From assembly GCA_910586725.1 (NCBI GenBank), contig CAJUJL010000053.1:1-17057 (forward strand): 17,057 nucleotides of DNA. Direction: 5' to 3'. The position numbers were made by a program, and so were the translations under genes. The notes under the pieces were generated by a model, which was not told the origin of the DNA, did not search any database, and saw nothing but the letters and a program-made list of their open reading frames with translations. Shown here one piece after another: positions 1-6,739 of the stretch. Every line of letters starts with the position of its first letter. Within the stretch, counting starts at the first letter, position 1. This DNA is from an uncultured Lachnospiraceae bacterium. GTDB lineage: Bacteria > Bacillota > Clostridia > Lachnospirales > Lachnospiraceae.

Positions 1-971
1 GACCAGTTGTTATGCTTTCCGCTTCCATTTACTCCGGCAAATGGTTTTTCATGAAGCAGACACACAAGACCATGCTTTGCCGCAACCTTCTGCATAATTT
101 CCATTGTCAGTTGGTTATGGTCTGTTGCAATGTTTGTTGTCGTATAGACGGGGGCAAGCTCATGCTGTGCCGGGGCAACTTCGTTATGCTCTGTCTTCGC
201 CAGAATGCCAAGCTTCCAGAGCTCCTTATTTAATTCTTGCATATAGGCTGCAACCCTCGGCCTGATCACTCCGAAATAATGATCGTCCATTTCCTGCCCC
301 TTTGGCGGCTTTGCGCCAAAAAGAGTACGTCCCGTAAACCGAAGATCCCTCCTCTGTTCATACATTTCTTTTGTAATAAGGAAATATTCCTGTTCCGGTC
401 CTACGGATGTGCGGACACATTTCACATCGTCGTTTCCAAACAGCCGAAGAATACGGATTGCCTGTTTACTTAACGCTTCCATAGAACGCAGCAGAGGCGT
501 TTTCTTATCCAACGCTTCTCCTCCATAAGAACAGAATGCGGTAGGAATACACAATGTATTGCCCTTGATAAACGCATAAGAAGTAGGATCCCATGCCGTA
601 TATCCTCTCGCTTCAAAAGTAGCCCGAAGTCCTCCGGAGGGAAACGAAGAAGCATCCGGTTCTCCTTTGATCAGTTCTTTTCCGGAAAACTCCAGAATCA
701 CGCCGCCATCCGGAGACGGAGAAATAAAACTGTCGTGCTTTTCTGCCGTAACGCCGGTAAGCGGCTGGAACCAATGTGTATAGTGAGTGGCTCCATGATT
801 GACCGCCCAGTCTCTCATAGCCGCCGCTACCGCGTTTGCTACGCCAATATCAAGCTTTGCGCCTTCATCAATCGTCTTTCTCAAAGACTGATAAACCTTT
901 GCCGATAAATTTGCTTTCATCACTCTGTCATCAAATACTTTACATCCAAAAAAATCTGATATTTTCTTCAT
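1..971 (-). CDS. glnN: Glutamine synthetase type III, N-terminal part (3' end outside window)
   Basis: ATP-dependent synthesis of glutamine from glutamate and ammonia. An uninterrupted minus-strand reading frame runs from the ATG at 971 to the window edge (323 codons). The start has a clear GGAAGGAG ribosome binding site a few bases upstream. Family signatures seen are HWFQPLTG, FPSGGLRATFEARGYTAWDP, GPEQEYFLI, KTEHNEVAPAQHELAP and, near the edge, FAGVNGSGKHNNW; the last two are the metal/substrate-binding strands characteristic of the GSIII group. GSIII proteins are usually near 700 residues, so slightly less than half is visible. The gene is divergent from a type I glutamine synthetase and is preceded by its own promoter and a strong terminator-like hairpin in the leader, so it is probably controlled by attenuation according to nitrogen supply (inference). 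Confidence 0.96.
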   Translation of the reverse strand, partial: MKKISDFFGCKVFDDRVMKANLSAKVYQSLRKTIDEGAKLDIGVANAVAAAMRDWAVNHGATHYTHWFQPLTGVTAEKHDSFISPSPDGGVILEFSGKELIKGEPDASSFPSGGLRATFEARGYTAWDPTSYAFIKGNTLCIPTAFCSYGGEALDKKTPLLRSMEALSKQAIRILRLFGNDDVKCVRTSVGPEQEYFLITKEMYEQRRDLRFTGRTLFGAKPPKGQEMDDHYFGVIRPRVAAYMQELNKELWKLGILAKTEHNEVAPAQHELAPVYTTTNIATDHNQLTMEIMQKVAAKHGLVCLLHEKPFAGVNGSGKHNNW

Positions 972-991
972 AATCTTGCTCCTTCCAATTT

Positions 992-1054
992 AAAAATAAA
1001 AAGACAAGGGAGTCTTTCATGGCGCTTTTCTCTGCGCCGCAAAAGACTCCCTTG
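992..1054 (-). terminator. Leader terminator/attenuator hairpin of the type III glutamine synthetase
   Basis: On the minus strand a perfect 13-bp stem (CAAGGGAGTCTTT, 1054-1042, with its complement at 1017-1005) is capped by a 3x3 internal loop, a 5-bp GGCGC/GCGCC stem and an 8-nt loop. A T-rich run (1004-992) follows directly. It lies between the glnN promoter and the start codon, so it should stop most transcripts unless overridden. The transcript would start only a few bases before the stem, leaving no room for a separate upstream antiterminator. How it is regulated is not visible. Confidence 0.8.
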
Positions 1055-1068
1055 CCTTTACGTGTTGG

Positions 1069-1097
1069 ATGATACACCTAAAAAAACCGTTTGTCAA
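1069..1097 (-). promoter_or_regulatory. Sigma-A type promoter of glnN
   Basis: Reading the minus strand, TTGACA (1097-1092) is separated by 17 bases from TATCAT (1074-1069). Transcription would start near 1062, just before the leader hairpin. Confidence 0.75.
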
Positions 1098-1133
1098 TCC
1101 TTTTTTTATTTTTTTCCATTGTACAAAAAAAGA

Positions 1134-1162
1134 TTGACAAAACGAAATATTCGCTGTATATA
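1134..1162 (+). promoter_or_regulatory. Sigma-A type promoter of glnA-ANTAR operon
   Basis: TTGACA at 1134-1139, a 17-base spacer, then TATATA at 1157-1162 within an alternating TA tract. A start near 1169 would place the P1 hairpin at the very 5' end of the transcript. A TATAAT at 1163-1168 is less well spaced and would start transcription inside P1. Confidence 0.75.
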
Positions 1163-1168
1163 TATAAT

Positions 1169-1222
1169 ATGAGCAAAGACGTTCATTTTAAGAGCAGGAA
1201 TCACCTGCCCTTAAAGTGGGCA
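1169..1222 (+). promoter_or_regulatory. ANTAR-type RNA leader: P1 hexaloop hairpin and P2 antiterminator
   Basis: P1 (1169-1186) is a 6-bp stem with the hexanucleotide loop AAAGAC, giving A at loop position 1 and G at position 4, the published hallmark of RNA hairpins bound by ANTAR proteins. P2 (1187-1215) pairs TTTAAG with CTTAAA and GCAGG with CCTGC, separated by one mismatch. Its 3' arm covers 1204-1215 and so shares 1206-1210 with the terminator stem, making the two folds mutually exclusive. The P2 loop appears to be five bases (AATCA) rather than the usual A/G hexaloop, so the match is partial. The ANTAR protein encoded two genes downstream is the obvious ligand (inference). Confidence 0.65.
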
Positions 1223-1229
1223 TTTTTTT
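1206..1229 (+). terminator. Intrinsic terminator in glnA leader
   Basis: Stem TGCCC (1206-1210) with GGGCA (1218-1222), a 7-nt loop, then seven T residues (1223-1229). It sits about 130 bases before the glnA start and competes with the P2 hairpin, as expected of an antitermination switch. Confidence 0.75.
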
Positions 1230-1360
1230 GATTTACGGCAATATCGGCGACGCTGCCGGTTTATACCGTGCGCAGTGGCAAAACCTATGTACAGGACGGC
1301 GCCGGATACCGCGCCGGAATTCAAATGTATGCAGCAAATAAAAAGAAAGTAGGTAGGCTT
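1230..1360 (+). other. GC-rich untranslated leader of glnA downstream of the attenuator
   Basis: About 130 bases between the attenuator and the glnA start, visibly richer in G and C than the flanking promoter region. It contains short inverted segments (CGGCA/TGCCG near 1236-1258, CGGT/ACCG near 1257-1268) and a GCGCCGGA repeat near 1300-1318. The frame of glnA stays open back to a TGA at 1229-1231, with a GTG at 1268 and an ATG at 1325, but neither has a convincing ribosome binding site. I recognise no known riboswitch or peptide here. Confidence 0.4.
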
Positions 1361-2572
1361 ATGAAGTATTCAAAAGAAGAGGTCATCCAATATGTGCGTG
1401 AAGAAGATGTGAAATTCATCCGCCTCGCCTTTTGCGATGTATTCGGCAAACAGAAAAATATATCCATTATGCCACAGGAGCTTTCCCGTGCTTTTAAATA
1501 TGGCATTGCCATTGACGCCTCCGCCATCGCCGGTTTTGGCGATGAAAACCATTCTGATCTGTTTCTGCATCCTGAAGCAGACACGCTGACGCCTCTGCCG
1601 TGGCGGCCGGAGCATGGACGTGTAGTCAGAATGTTCTGTACTATCACTTATCCGAATGGAAAAATATTTGAATGTGATACGCGTTCTATTTTAAAGAACG
1701 CAATTCAAAAAGCGGAAATTTCCGGTTATCAGTTTTTCTTTGGGGCTGAGCAGGAATTTTACCTGTTCAAGCTGGATGACAATGGAAATCCAACCAAAGA
1801 GCCTTATGATGAAGCCGCTTATATGGATATTGCCCCGGAAGACAAAGGCGAAAATATCCGCCGCGAGGTATGCCTGACTCTGGAGCAGATGGGAATACAG
1901 CCGGAAAGCTCACATCATGAAGAAGGACCGGGACAAAACGAAATTGATCTTCGCTATTCTGATCCACTGACCGCCGCAGACAGCGCCATGACGTTCCAAA
2001 CGGTTGTAAAAACAATCGCCCGGCAAAATGGCCTTCACGCTGATTTCAGCCCAAAGCCATTGGAAAATAAACCTGGAAATGGATTCCATATCAATATATC
2101 AGTCAAATCATCTTATAATCCGGATCATATGAATTGCCTGATTGCAGGGATTTTGGATAAAGTTGCTGATATGACTGTATTTTTAAATTCAACCGAGAGC
2201 TCCTATCGTCGTTTTGGCAGCAACAAAGCGCCAAAATATATTTCCTGGTCCGGCGAGAACCGTTCACAGCTTATAAGAATACCTGCCGCTATCGGTGAAT
2301 ACCGCCGCGTTGAGCTTCGTTCTCCTGATCCATCCGCAAATACTTATCTCGTATTCGCCCTGATCATTTATGCCGTTCTTGACGGGATTGAAAATAAATC
2401 AGAACTGCCAGCCCCAGCAGATATAAATCTGTATAAAGCAGATACAAATACCCTTGCCCGTTTTAAACATCTGCCCGGCAGTTATAAAGCTGCCTGTACA
2501 GCCGCTGCAAACAGCGATTTTATTAAAAAATATATACCGGACGCTATATTAGACATCTATTGCAATCAATAA
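1361..2572 (+). CDS. glnA: Glutamine synthetase type I, short form
   Basis: 403 residues from the ATG at 1361 (upstream AGGTAGG), where the N-terminus begins like known GlnA proteins (MKYSKEEVIQYVREEDVKFI). Active-site features are present: the Asp of the DASAI segment (52), GAEQEF (E130, E132), SSHHEEGPGQNEID (E187, E194), GNGFHINIS (H243), ENRSQLIRIP and RRVELRSPDPSAN (E318, R320). It is shorter than the usual ~440 residues. The insertion after the NIS strand is reduced, and the protein stops at KYIPDAILDIYCNQ, without the usual C-terminal helical tail and adenylylation-loop region. It should still be a GS-fold enzyme, but activity and dodecamer stability are less certain. It is followed after 32 bases by an ANTAR antiterminator. 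The divergent partner is a type III enzyme, so this copy may be partly a regulatory sensor (inference). Confidence 0.93.
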   Translation: MKYSKEEVIQYVREEDVKFIRLAFCDVFGKQKNISIMPQELSRAFKYGIAIDASAIAGFGDENHSDLFLHPEADTLTPLPWRPEHGRVVRMFCTITYPNGKIFECDTRSILKNAIQKAEISGYQFFFGAEQEFYLFKLDDNGNPTKEPYDEAAYMDIAPEDKGENIRREVCLTLEQMGIQPESSHHEEGPGQNEIDLRYSDPLTAADSAMTFQTVVKTIARQNGLHADFSPKPLENKPGNGFHINISVKSSYNPDHMNCLIAGILDKVADMTVFLNSTESSYRRFGSNKAPKYISWSGENRSQLIRIPAAIGEYRRVELRSPDPSANTYLVFALIIYAVLDGIENKSELPAPADINLYKADTNTLARFKHLPGSYKAACTAAANSDFIKKYIPDAILDIYCNQ

Positions 2573-2604
2573 TTCAAGCCAAAGAAAAAGAAAGAGGTGA
2601 CAAA

Positions 2605-3189
2605 ATGAGTTTAAGAGAACGGGCTTACAGTATACTCATTGTGTCTGCAACAGGTAATTTCTCATCTGCCTTTGCCGATCTGCTACCCGAAACAAGATAT
2701 TCTCCGATTCATACTGCCGCCAGCATCAGCGCCGCCAAACGGATACTCGCTGAAAGTACTTTTGATTTTGTCATCATCAACGCACCTTTGCCTGACGATA
2801 TTGGGATTCGTTTTGCAATTGACACCTGCACCAATAAACAATCCGCCGTGCTGCTTTTAGTAAAAAGTGATATACATGCCGATATTCACGACAGGGTTGT
2901 TGTATATGGCGTGTTCACGCTGTCAAAACCAACCTCAAAGCCAACCCTGATACATGCCCTTAGCTGGATGGAAAGCGCCAGGGAGCGACTGCGACAATTT
3001 GAAAAGAAATCCCTGTCTATTCAAGAAAAAATGGCGGAAATCCGTCTTGTCAACAAAGCAAAATGGATCTTAATCAGCGAATTAAAAATGAACGAACCGG
3101 ATGCTCACCGCTATATCGAAAAACAGGCAATGGACCGCTGCATTACAAAACAAACCATTGCTGAAGAAATCATTAAGACTTATACTTAA
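2605..3189 (+). CDS. ANTAR-domain antiterminator with pseudo-receiver (NasR/AmiR type)
   Basis: 194 residues. The start at 2605 has AAAGAGGTGA just upstream. Residues about 7-120 look like a response-regulator receiver fold, but the acidic pair is absent (LIVSAT in place of LIVDDx) and the phosphoacceptor position reads Asn59 in FVIINAPLPD; the conserved Lys is kept (K108, SKP). Residues about 125-145 are a likely coiled coil. Residues about 140-194 match the RNA-binding ANTAR domain: VNKAKWILISELKMNEPDAHRYIEKQAMDR is followed by an AEEII helix. Such proteins bind paired hexaloop hairpins in nascent RNA and prevent termination. The neighbouring glnA leader contains such a hairpin, so autogenous control of the glnA operon is likely. 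Because phosphorylation looks impossible, control by a protein partner (as AmiC controls AmiR) or a metabolite is inferred. Confidence 0.92.
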   Translation: MSLRERAYSILIVSATGNFSSAFADLLPETRYSPIHTAASISAAKRILAESTFDFVIINAPLPDDIGIRFAIDTCTNKQSAVLLLVKSDIHADIHDRVVVYGVFTLSKPTSKPTLIHALSWMESARERLRQFEKKSLSIQEKMAEIRLVNKAKWILISELKMNEPDAHRYIEKQAMDRCITKQTIAEEIIKTYT

Positions 3190-3225
3190 ATGCTATATTT
3201 GATTTCATTTACATCTTAATTAAGA

Positions 3226-3257
3226 AAAAGCTGTCCAGGCTAAGCCGGACAGCTTTT
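3226..3257. terminator. Bidirectional terminator between the ANTAR gene and cheR
   Basis: An 11-bp inverted repeat AAAAGCTGTCC (3226-3236) / GGACAGCTTTT (3247-3257), with A and T runs at its two ends, lies between two convergent genes. It can serve the glnA-ANTAR operon on the plus strand and the cheR end of the long minus-strand operon. Confidence 0.85.
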
Positions 3258-3265
3258 AAAATTTA

Positions 3266-4054
3266 TTACTTTATTTCGTCAACTTTCGAAAAGAAGCACG
3301 CATTCTTTCTGTAGAAATTCAGACTTCTGAAATCCAAAATCTGCTCTGAACTTCCGATAAATAAAATTCCATTATTGACCAGAGACTTGTTGAACTTTTT
3401 GTAGATCTCAAACTTTGCTTCTTCCGTAAAATAAATCATCACATTTCTGCATACAATCAAATGACAATCTGACGGATACGCGTCTTTTAACAGATTATGC
3501 TCACGGAATTCCACTCTCGACTTAATCTCGTTGGAAATCTGATAGGAATCTCCTTTTTTGATAAAATACTTCTGCTTCCATTCCAACGGAACGCCAGCAA
3601 TGCTTTTATCCTTGTAAATTCCTATGCGAGCAGCGTTTAAAACCTGTTTATCAATATCCGTGGCAATAACCCTGACCTGATGAAGCGGCAAATATCTCGA
3701 CAGCTCCATAACAAGTGAATACGGCTCATCTCCGGTAGAACATGCAGCGCTCCAGATCTTTAAGTTTTTTCCAAATCTGTGAAGCAGTTCCGGAATCGCC
3801 TTTTCTCTGATTATCTTCCATTGATCTGCATCTCTGTAAAACTCTGAAACATTGATTGTCAAGAAATTAATAAACTGCTCCATTTTCTGCTTATCTTTCT
3901 TAAGCAGATCCACATATGTCGCATAAGAAAGCACATTGTTCTTTGCAATCAAAGTATCGATACGTCTGCGCATTTGATTTTCCTTATATGCACTAAGATC
4001 AATCTGCGTCAAATTGTAGATGCTTTTCTTAAACTGCCCGTAATCGCCCAGCAT
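3266..4054 (-). CDS. cheR: CheR-type protein-glutamate O-methyltransferase
   Basis: 262 residues, normal length for CheR. It transfers methyl groups from S-adenosylmethionine to glutamates of chemoreceptors. Visible features are an N-terminal helical domain (about 1-75), the TINVSEFYRD segment (66-75, family TxNxTxFFR), the SAM-binding WSAACSTGDEPYSL (101-114), ATDID (131-135) and CRNVMIYF (about 211-218). The ATG at 4054 has AGAGGTGGG upstream. It is the last gene of the ispH-rpsA transcription unit, 49 bases after rpsA, and no other chemotaxis gene is in the window. It may serve a distant chemotaxis system or methylate another protein (inference). Confidence 0.93.
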   Translation of the reverse strand: MLGDYGQFKKSIYNLTQIDLSAYKENQMRRRIDTLIAKNNVLSYATYVDLLKKDKQKMEQFINFLTINVSEFYRDADQWKIIREKAIPELLHRFGKNLKIWSAACSTGDEPYSLVMELSRYLPLHQVRVIATDIDKQVLNAARIGIYKDKSIAGVPLEWKQKYFIKKGDSYQISNEIKSRVEFREHNLLKDAYPSDCHLIVCRNVMIYFTEEAKFEIYKKFNKSLVNNGILFIGSSEQILDFRSLNFYRKNACFFSKVDEIK

Positions 4055-4103
4055 AATCCCACCTCTGTTAATCTTTCAGGAATAATTCTTCCGCGATTAC
4101 ATG

Positions 4104-5228
4104 CTATGCTTCTTCCGCTTCAGATTCTTCTGACGCTTCGTATTCTTCCGCTTCCTGCGGCTCTTCTGAATTTAAAAGAGCCTTGATGCTTAAGCTGATC
4201 TTCTTCTCTTCTTCGTTGAAATCAACGATCTGAGCCTCAATTTCCTGACCGATCGACAATACATCGGATGGTTTCTCAATATGTTCTCTTGCAATCTGTG
4301 AAACATGGAGCAATGCGTCCACTCCCGGCGCAAGCTCTACAAATGCGCCGAAATCCGTCATACGCGCTACAGTTCCGCTGATAATGGTGCCAGGCGCAAA
4401 TTTATTAGCCGCATCGTTCCATGGATTTGCTTCCGGGAATTTCATGCTCAGCGCAATCTTAGTTCCGTTAATGTCTTTAATGAATACTTTTACGTTTTCT
4501 CCAACTTTAAACGCTTTCTTGGGACTTTCCACTCTTCCCCATGACATCTCTGAAATATGAAGCAGTCCGTCGGCTCCTCCCAGGTCGATAAATGCGCCAA
4601 AGTCCGTGATATTCTTAACCGTTCCTTCCACGACGTCTCCAACCTGAATGCGGGCAAAGAGTTCTTTCTGCAATTCCTCTTTCCTCGCTACCAATAACTG
4701 CTTTCTGTCACCGATAATTCTTCTGCGGCGAGGATTAAATTCTGTAATTACAAATTCGATTTCCTGATCTTTATATTTATTCAAATCCTTTTCATATGTA
4801 TCGGATACGAGACTTGCAGGAATAAATATTCTCGTCTCATCTACAGCAACGCTAAGTCCTCCGCCCAATACCTGCACAACTTTTGCTGTCAAAACCGTAT
4901 GGTTTTCAAAAGCTTCCTCCAGTTTTTTATTGCCTTTCTCCGCTACCAGGCGTTTGTAGGAAAGAAGAACCTGTCCCTCTCCATCGTTTACCTTGATTAC
5001 CTTTGCTTCCATAGAATCTCCTACGGAAACTACTGCTGAAAGATCTACATTTGGCTCATTGGTATACTCGCTGCGTGTAATAATGCCATCCGACTTGTAT
5101 CCGATATTTAAGACGATTTCATCTGGTTTCACATCGATAACAGTGCCTTCGACTACCTCTCCATTTCTTATTGTTTTGATTGATTCTTCCAGCATTTGTT
5201 CAAACTGTTCAACGCTTACTTCTGACAT
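4104..5228 (-). CDS. rpsA: 30S ribosomal protein S1 (four S1 domains)
   Basis: 374 residues from the ATG at 5228, which has GAGGAGG nine bases upstream; an in-frame ATG at 5246 overlaps that ribosome binding site and is unlikely. Four S1 RNA-binding repeats are visible, starting near EVVEGTVIDV, HTVLTAKVVQV, GDVVEGTVKNITDFGAFIDLG and GTIISGTVARMTDFGAFVELA. An acidic tail of Glu, Ala and Ser follows. This is the short Firmicutes form; the E. coli protein has six repeats. Its role is mRNA binding on the ribosome, although S1 of low-GC Gram-positives is often less central than in proteobacteria. The start lies inside the end of ispH (20-base overlap, different frame), so translation of the two is probably coupled. 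Confidence 0.95.
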   Translation of the reverse strand: MSEVSVEQFEQMLEESIKTIRNGEVVEGTVIDVKPDEIVLNIGYKSDGIITRSEYTNEPNVDLSAVVSVGDSMEAKVIKVNDGEGQVLLSYKRLVAEKGNKKLEEAFENHTVLTAKVVQVLGGGLSVAVDETRIFIPASLVSDTYEKDLNKYKDQEIEFVITEFNPRRRRIIGDRKQLLVARKEELQKELFARIQVGDVVEGTVKNITDFGAFIDLGGADGLLHISEMSWGRVESPKKAFKVGENVKVFIKDINGTKIALSMKFPEANPWNDAANKFAPGTIISGTVARMTDFGAFVELAPGVDALLHVSQIAREHIEKPSDVLSIGQEIEAQIVDFNEEEKKISLSIKALLNSEEPQEAEEYEASEESEAEEA

Positions 5229-6063
5229 TCTTATGAACCTCCTCAATAATATTGTTTGGGGTCGAGGCCCCTGCGGTAATACCTACGTTATCAATGGACT
5301 GAAACTGTGTTAAATCCAAGTCATCAAGTGTCTGTATATAGTAAGTATTTGCACATTCATTTTTACATATTTCAAATAGCTTCTGTGTATTGGAGCTGTG
5401 TCGGCCGCCGATGACAATCATGGCTTCAACTTTCGCTGCAATATCGGCAGCTTCCTTTTGTCTTTCCTCCGTCGCATTACAGATGGTATTTAAAACAATT
5501 ATATCATAACCTTTTTTTTGAATAATTTCAACTAATTCTTGAAATTTGTTGTAATTAAATGTCGTTTGAGACACAATACAGGCTTTTTGACCGGAAGAAA
5601 GCGTAAAATTCACCGCTTCTTCTTTCGTCTGCAAAACCGTCGTCCTCTGCGGATTTGACCATCCTTTGATCCCTTCCACTTCAGGATGGGAATCGTTGCC
5701 AATAATGATAATATGGTATCCTTTTTCACTGTATTCTTTGACGAAACGATGAATTTTCAGAACAAACGGGCAGGTCGCATCCACAATCTTAAACCCTTCC
5801 GACTGTATTTGATCGTAAATGTCTTTTGAAACTCCATGGGAACGTATGACTACCGTTCCTTTTGGCATATTCTTTAGCTCATTTATATCAGAAACGGCGT
5901 TCACGCCCTTTTCTTCCAGATCTCCCACAACTTCTTCATTGTGAATGATAGGGCCGAACGTATAAACCGGAACGTCGCTGTGCTGCGCTTCTTCGTATAC
6001 CTTGTCCACCGCGCGTTTTACCCCAAAGCAAAAACCCGCGCTTTTCGCTGTAATAATCTGCAT
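5209..6063 (-). CDS. ispH: 4-hydroxy-3-methylbut-2-enyl diphosphate reductase (IspH/LytB)
   Basis: 284 residues, normal length. It performs the last step of the non-mevalonate (MEP) isoprenoid pathway, reducing HMBPP to IPP and DMAPP with a [4Fe-4S] cluster. The three cluster cysteines are in place: C12 (GFCFGV), C98 (DATCPF) and C195 (NTICNAT). Substrate-pocket residues are seen in HNEEVV (H41), RSHGV (H76) and GNDSHPEVEG (H126, E128), with SSNT and AGASTP near the C-terminus. The ATG at 6063 lies one base after the cmk stop codon, with an AGGAAAGG site inside cmk. Its end overlaps the start of rpsA by 20 bases. In several clostridia these two genes are fused into one ORF; here they remain separate. 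Confidence 0.97.
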   Translation of the reverse strand: MQIITAKSAGFCFGVKRAVDKVYEEAQHSDVPVYTFGPIIHNEEVVGDLEEKGVNAVSDINELKNMPKGTVVIRSHGVSKDIYDQIQSEGFKIVDATCPFVLKIHRFVKEYSEKGYHIIIIGNDSHPEVEGIKGWSNPQRTTVLQTKEEAVNFTLSSGQKACIVSQTTFNYNKFQELVEIIQKKGYDIIVLNTICNATEERQKEAADIAAKVEAMIVIGGRHSSNTQKLFEICKNECANTYYIQTLDDLDLTQFQSIDNVGITAGASTPNNIIEEVHKNVRSKR

Positions 6064-6064
6064 A

Positions 6065-6724
6065 TTATTGCCTTTCCTGACAAATTTTTTGAATTTCCCT
6101 TATAACCTGCTCCACCGTCAGATCGGACGAATCGACAAGAACAGCATCTTCTGCCTGTTTCAGTGGAGATTCTTTTCTGTGCATGTCACGGTAATCCCGG
6201 TCTTCCATATCTTTTTGGATCTCCTTGAGGTCACACATCTGCCCCTTTTCCCTCAATTCGTCATAACGCCGCCCGGCACGGGCTGTTACGCTTGCAGTCA
6301 GATAAATTTTCACCTCGGCGTAAGGAAGCACGCATGTCCCAATGTCCCTTCCATCCATAATGACATCTTCATCCGCCGCCAGCTTCTGTTGCAGCAGGAC
6401 TAATTTTTTCCGGATATTGGCATATGCGCTGATGCAGGAAGCGGTTTTTCCAACTTCTTCACTGCGGATTTTTCCGGTTACGTTTTCTCCGTTTAAAAGA
6501 ACCTGCTGTTCTCCGTTTTGGTGCCGTATGGATATATCTACCGCATCACATGCCTCGCATACCGCCGCTTCCTGTGACGGGTCCATATTCCTCTCCAGAA
6601 CATACAGCGCCATTGCACGATACATCGCGCCCGTATCTACATAAATAAATCCCATTTCTTTTGCAAGTTTTTTGGCAATCGTGCTTTTTCCGGCTCCGGC
6701 CGGTCCGTCAATCGCAATATTCAT
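6065..6724 (-). CDS. cmk: Cytidylate kinase
   Basis: 219 residues, usual length. It phosphorylates CMP/dCMP to the diphosphate using ATP. The P-loop GPAGAGKST is at residues 7-15, followed by YVDTGAMYRA (CMP binding), MDGRDIGTCVLP (about 120-130) and the lid region with RRYDEL and DRDYRD. The ATG at 6724 follows an AGGAAGGG site, 15 bases after the flavoprotein gene stop. The cmk-ispH-rpsA order is a recurrent Firmicutes arrangement. Confidence 0.97.
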   Translation of the reverse strand: MNIAIDGPAGAGKSTIAKKLAKEMGFIYVDTGAMYRAMALYVLERNMDPSQEAAVCEACDAVDISIRHQNGEQQVLLNGENVTGKIRSEEVGKTASCISAYANIRKKLVLLQQKLAADEDVIMDGRDIGTCVLPYAEVKIYLTASVTARAGRRYDELREKGQMCDLKEIQKDMEDRDYRDMHRKESPLKQAEDAVLVDSSDLTVEQVIREIQKICQERQ

Positions 6725-6739
6725 ATCCCATTTCCCTTC

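Noticed and set aside
1..655. Short open frames on both strands in the first 650 bases
   Set aside because: They lie inside the continuous type III glutamine synthetase frame, whose motifs are unmistakable.
1268..1360. N-terminal extension of glnA from the GTG at 1268 (31 extra codons)
   Set aside because: No ribosome binding site at 1268, and the family-like N-terminus begins at the ATG at 1361, which has AGGTAGG upstream. The extension lies in the structured leader.
5229..5246. Earlier rpsA start at 5246
   Set aside because: It would overlap the GAGGAGG site; the ATG at 5228 is correctly spaced and begins with the family-like MSEVSVEQFEQ.
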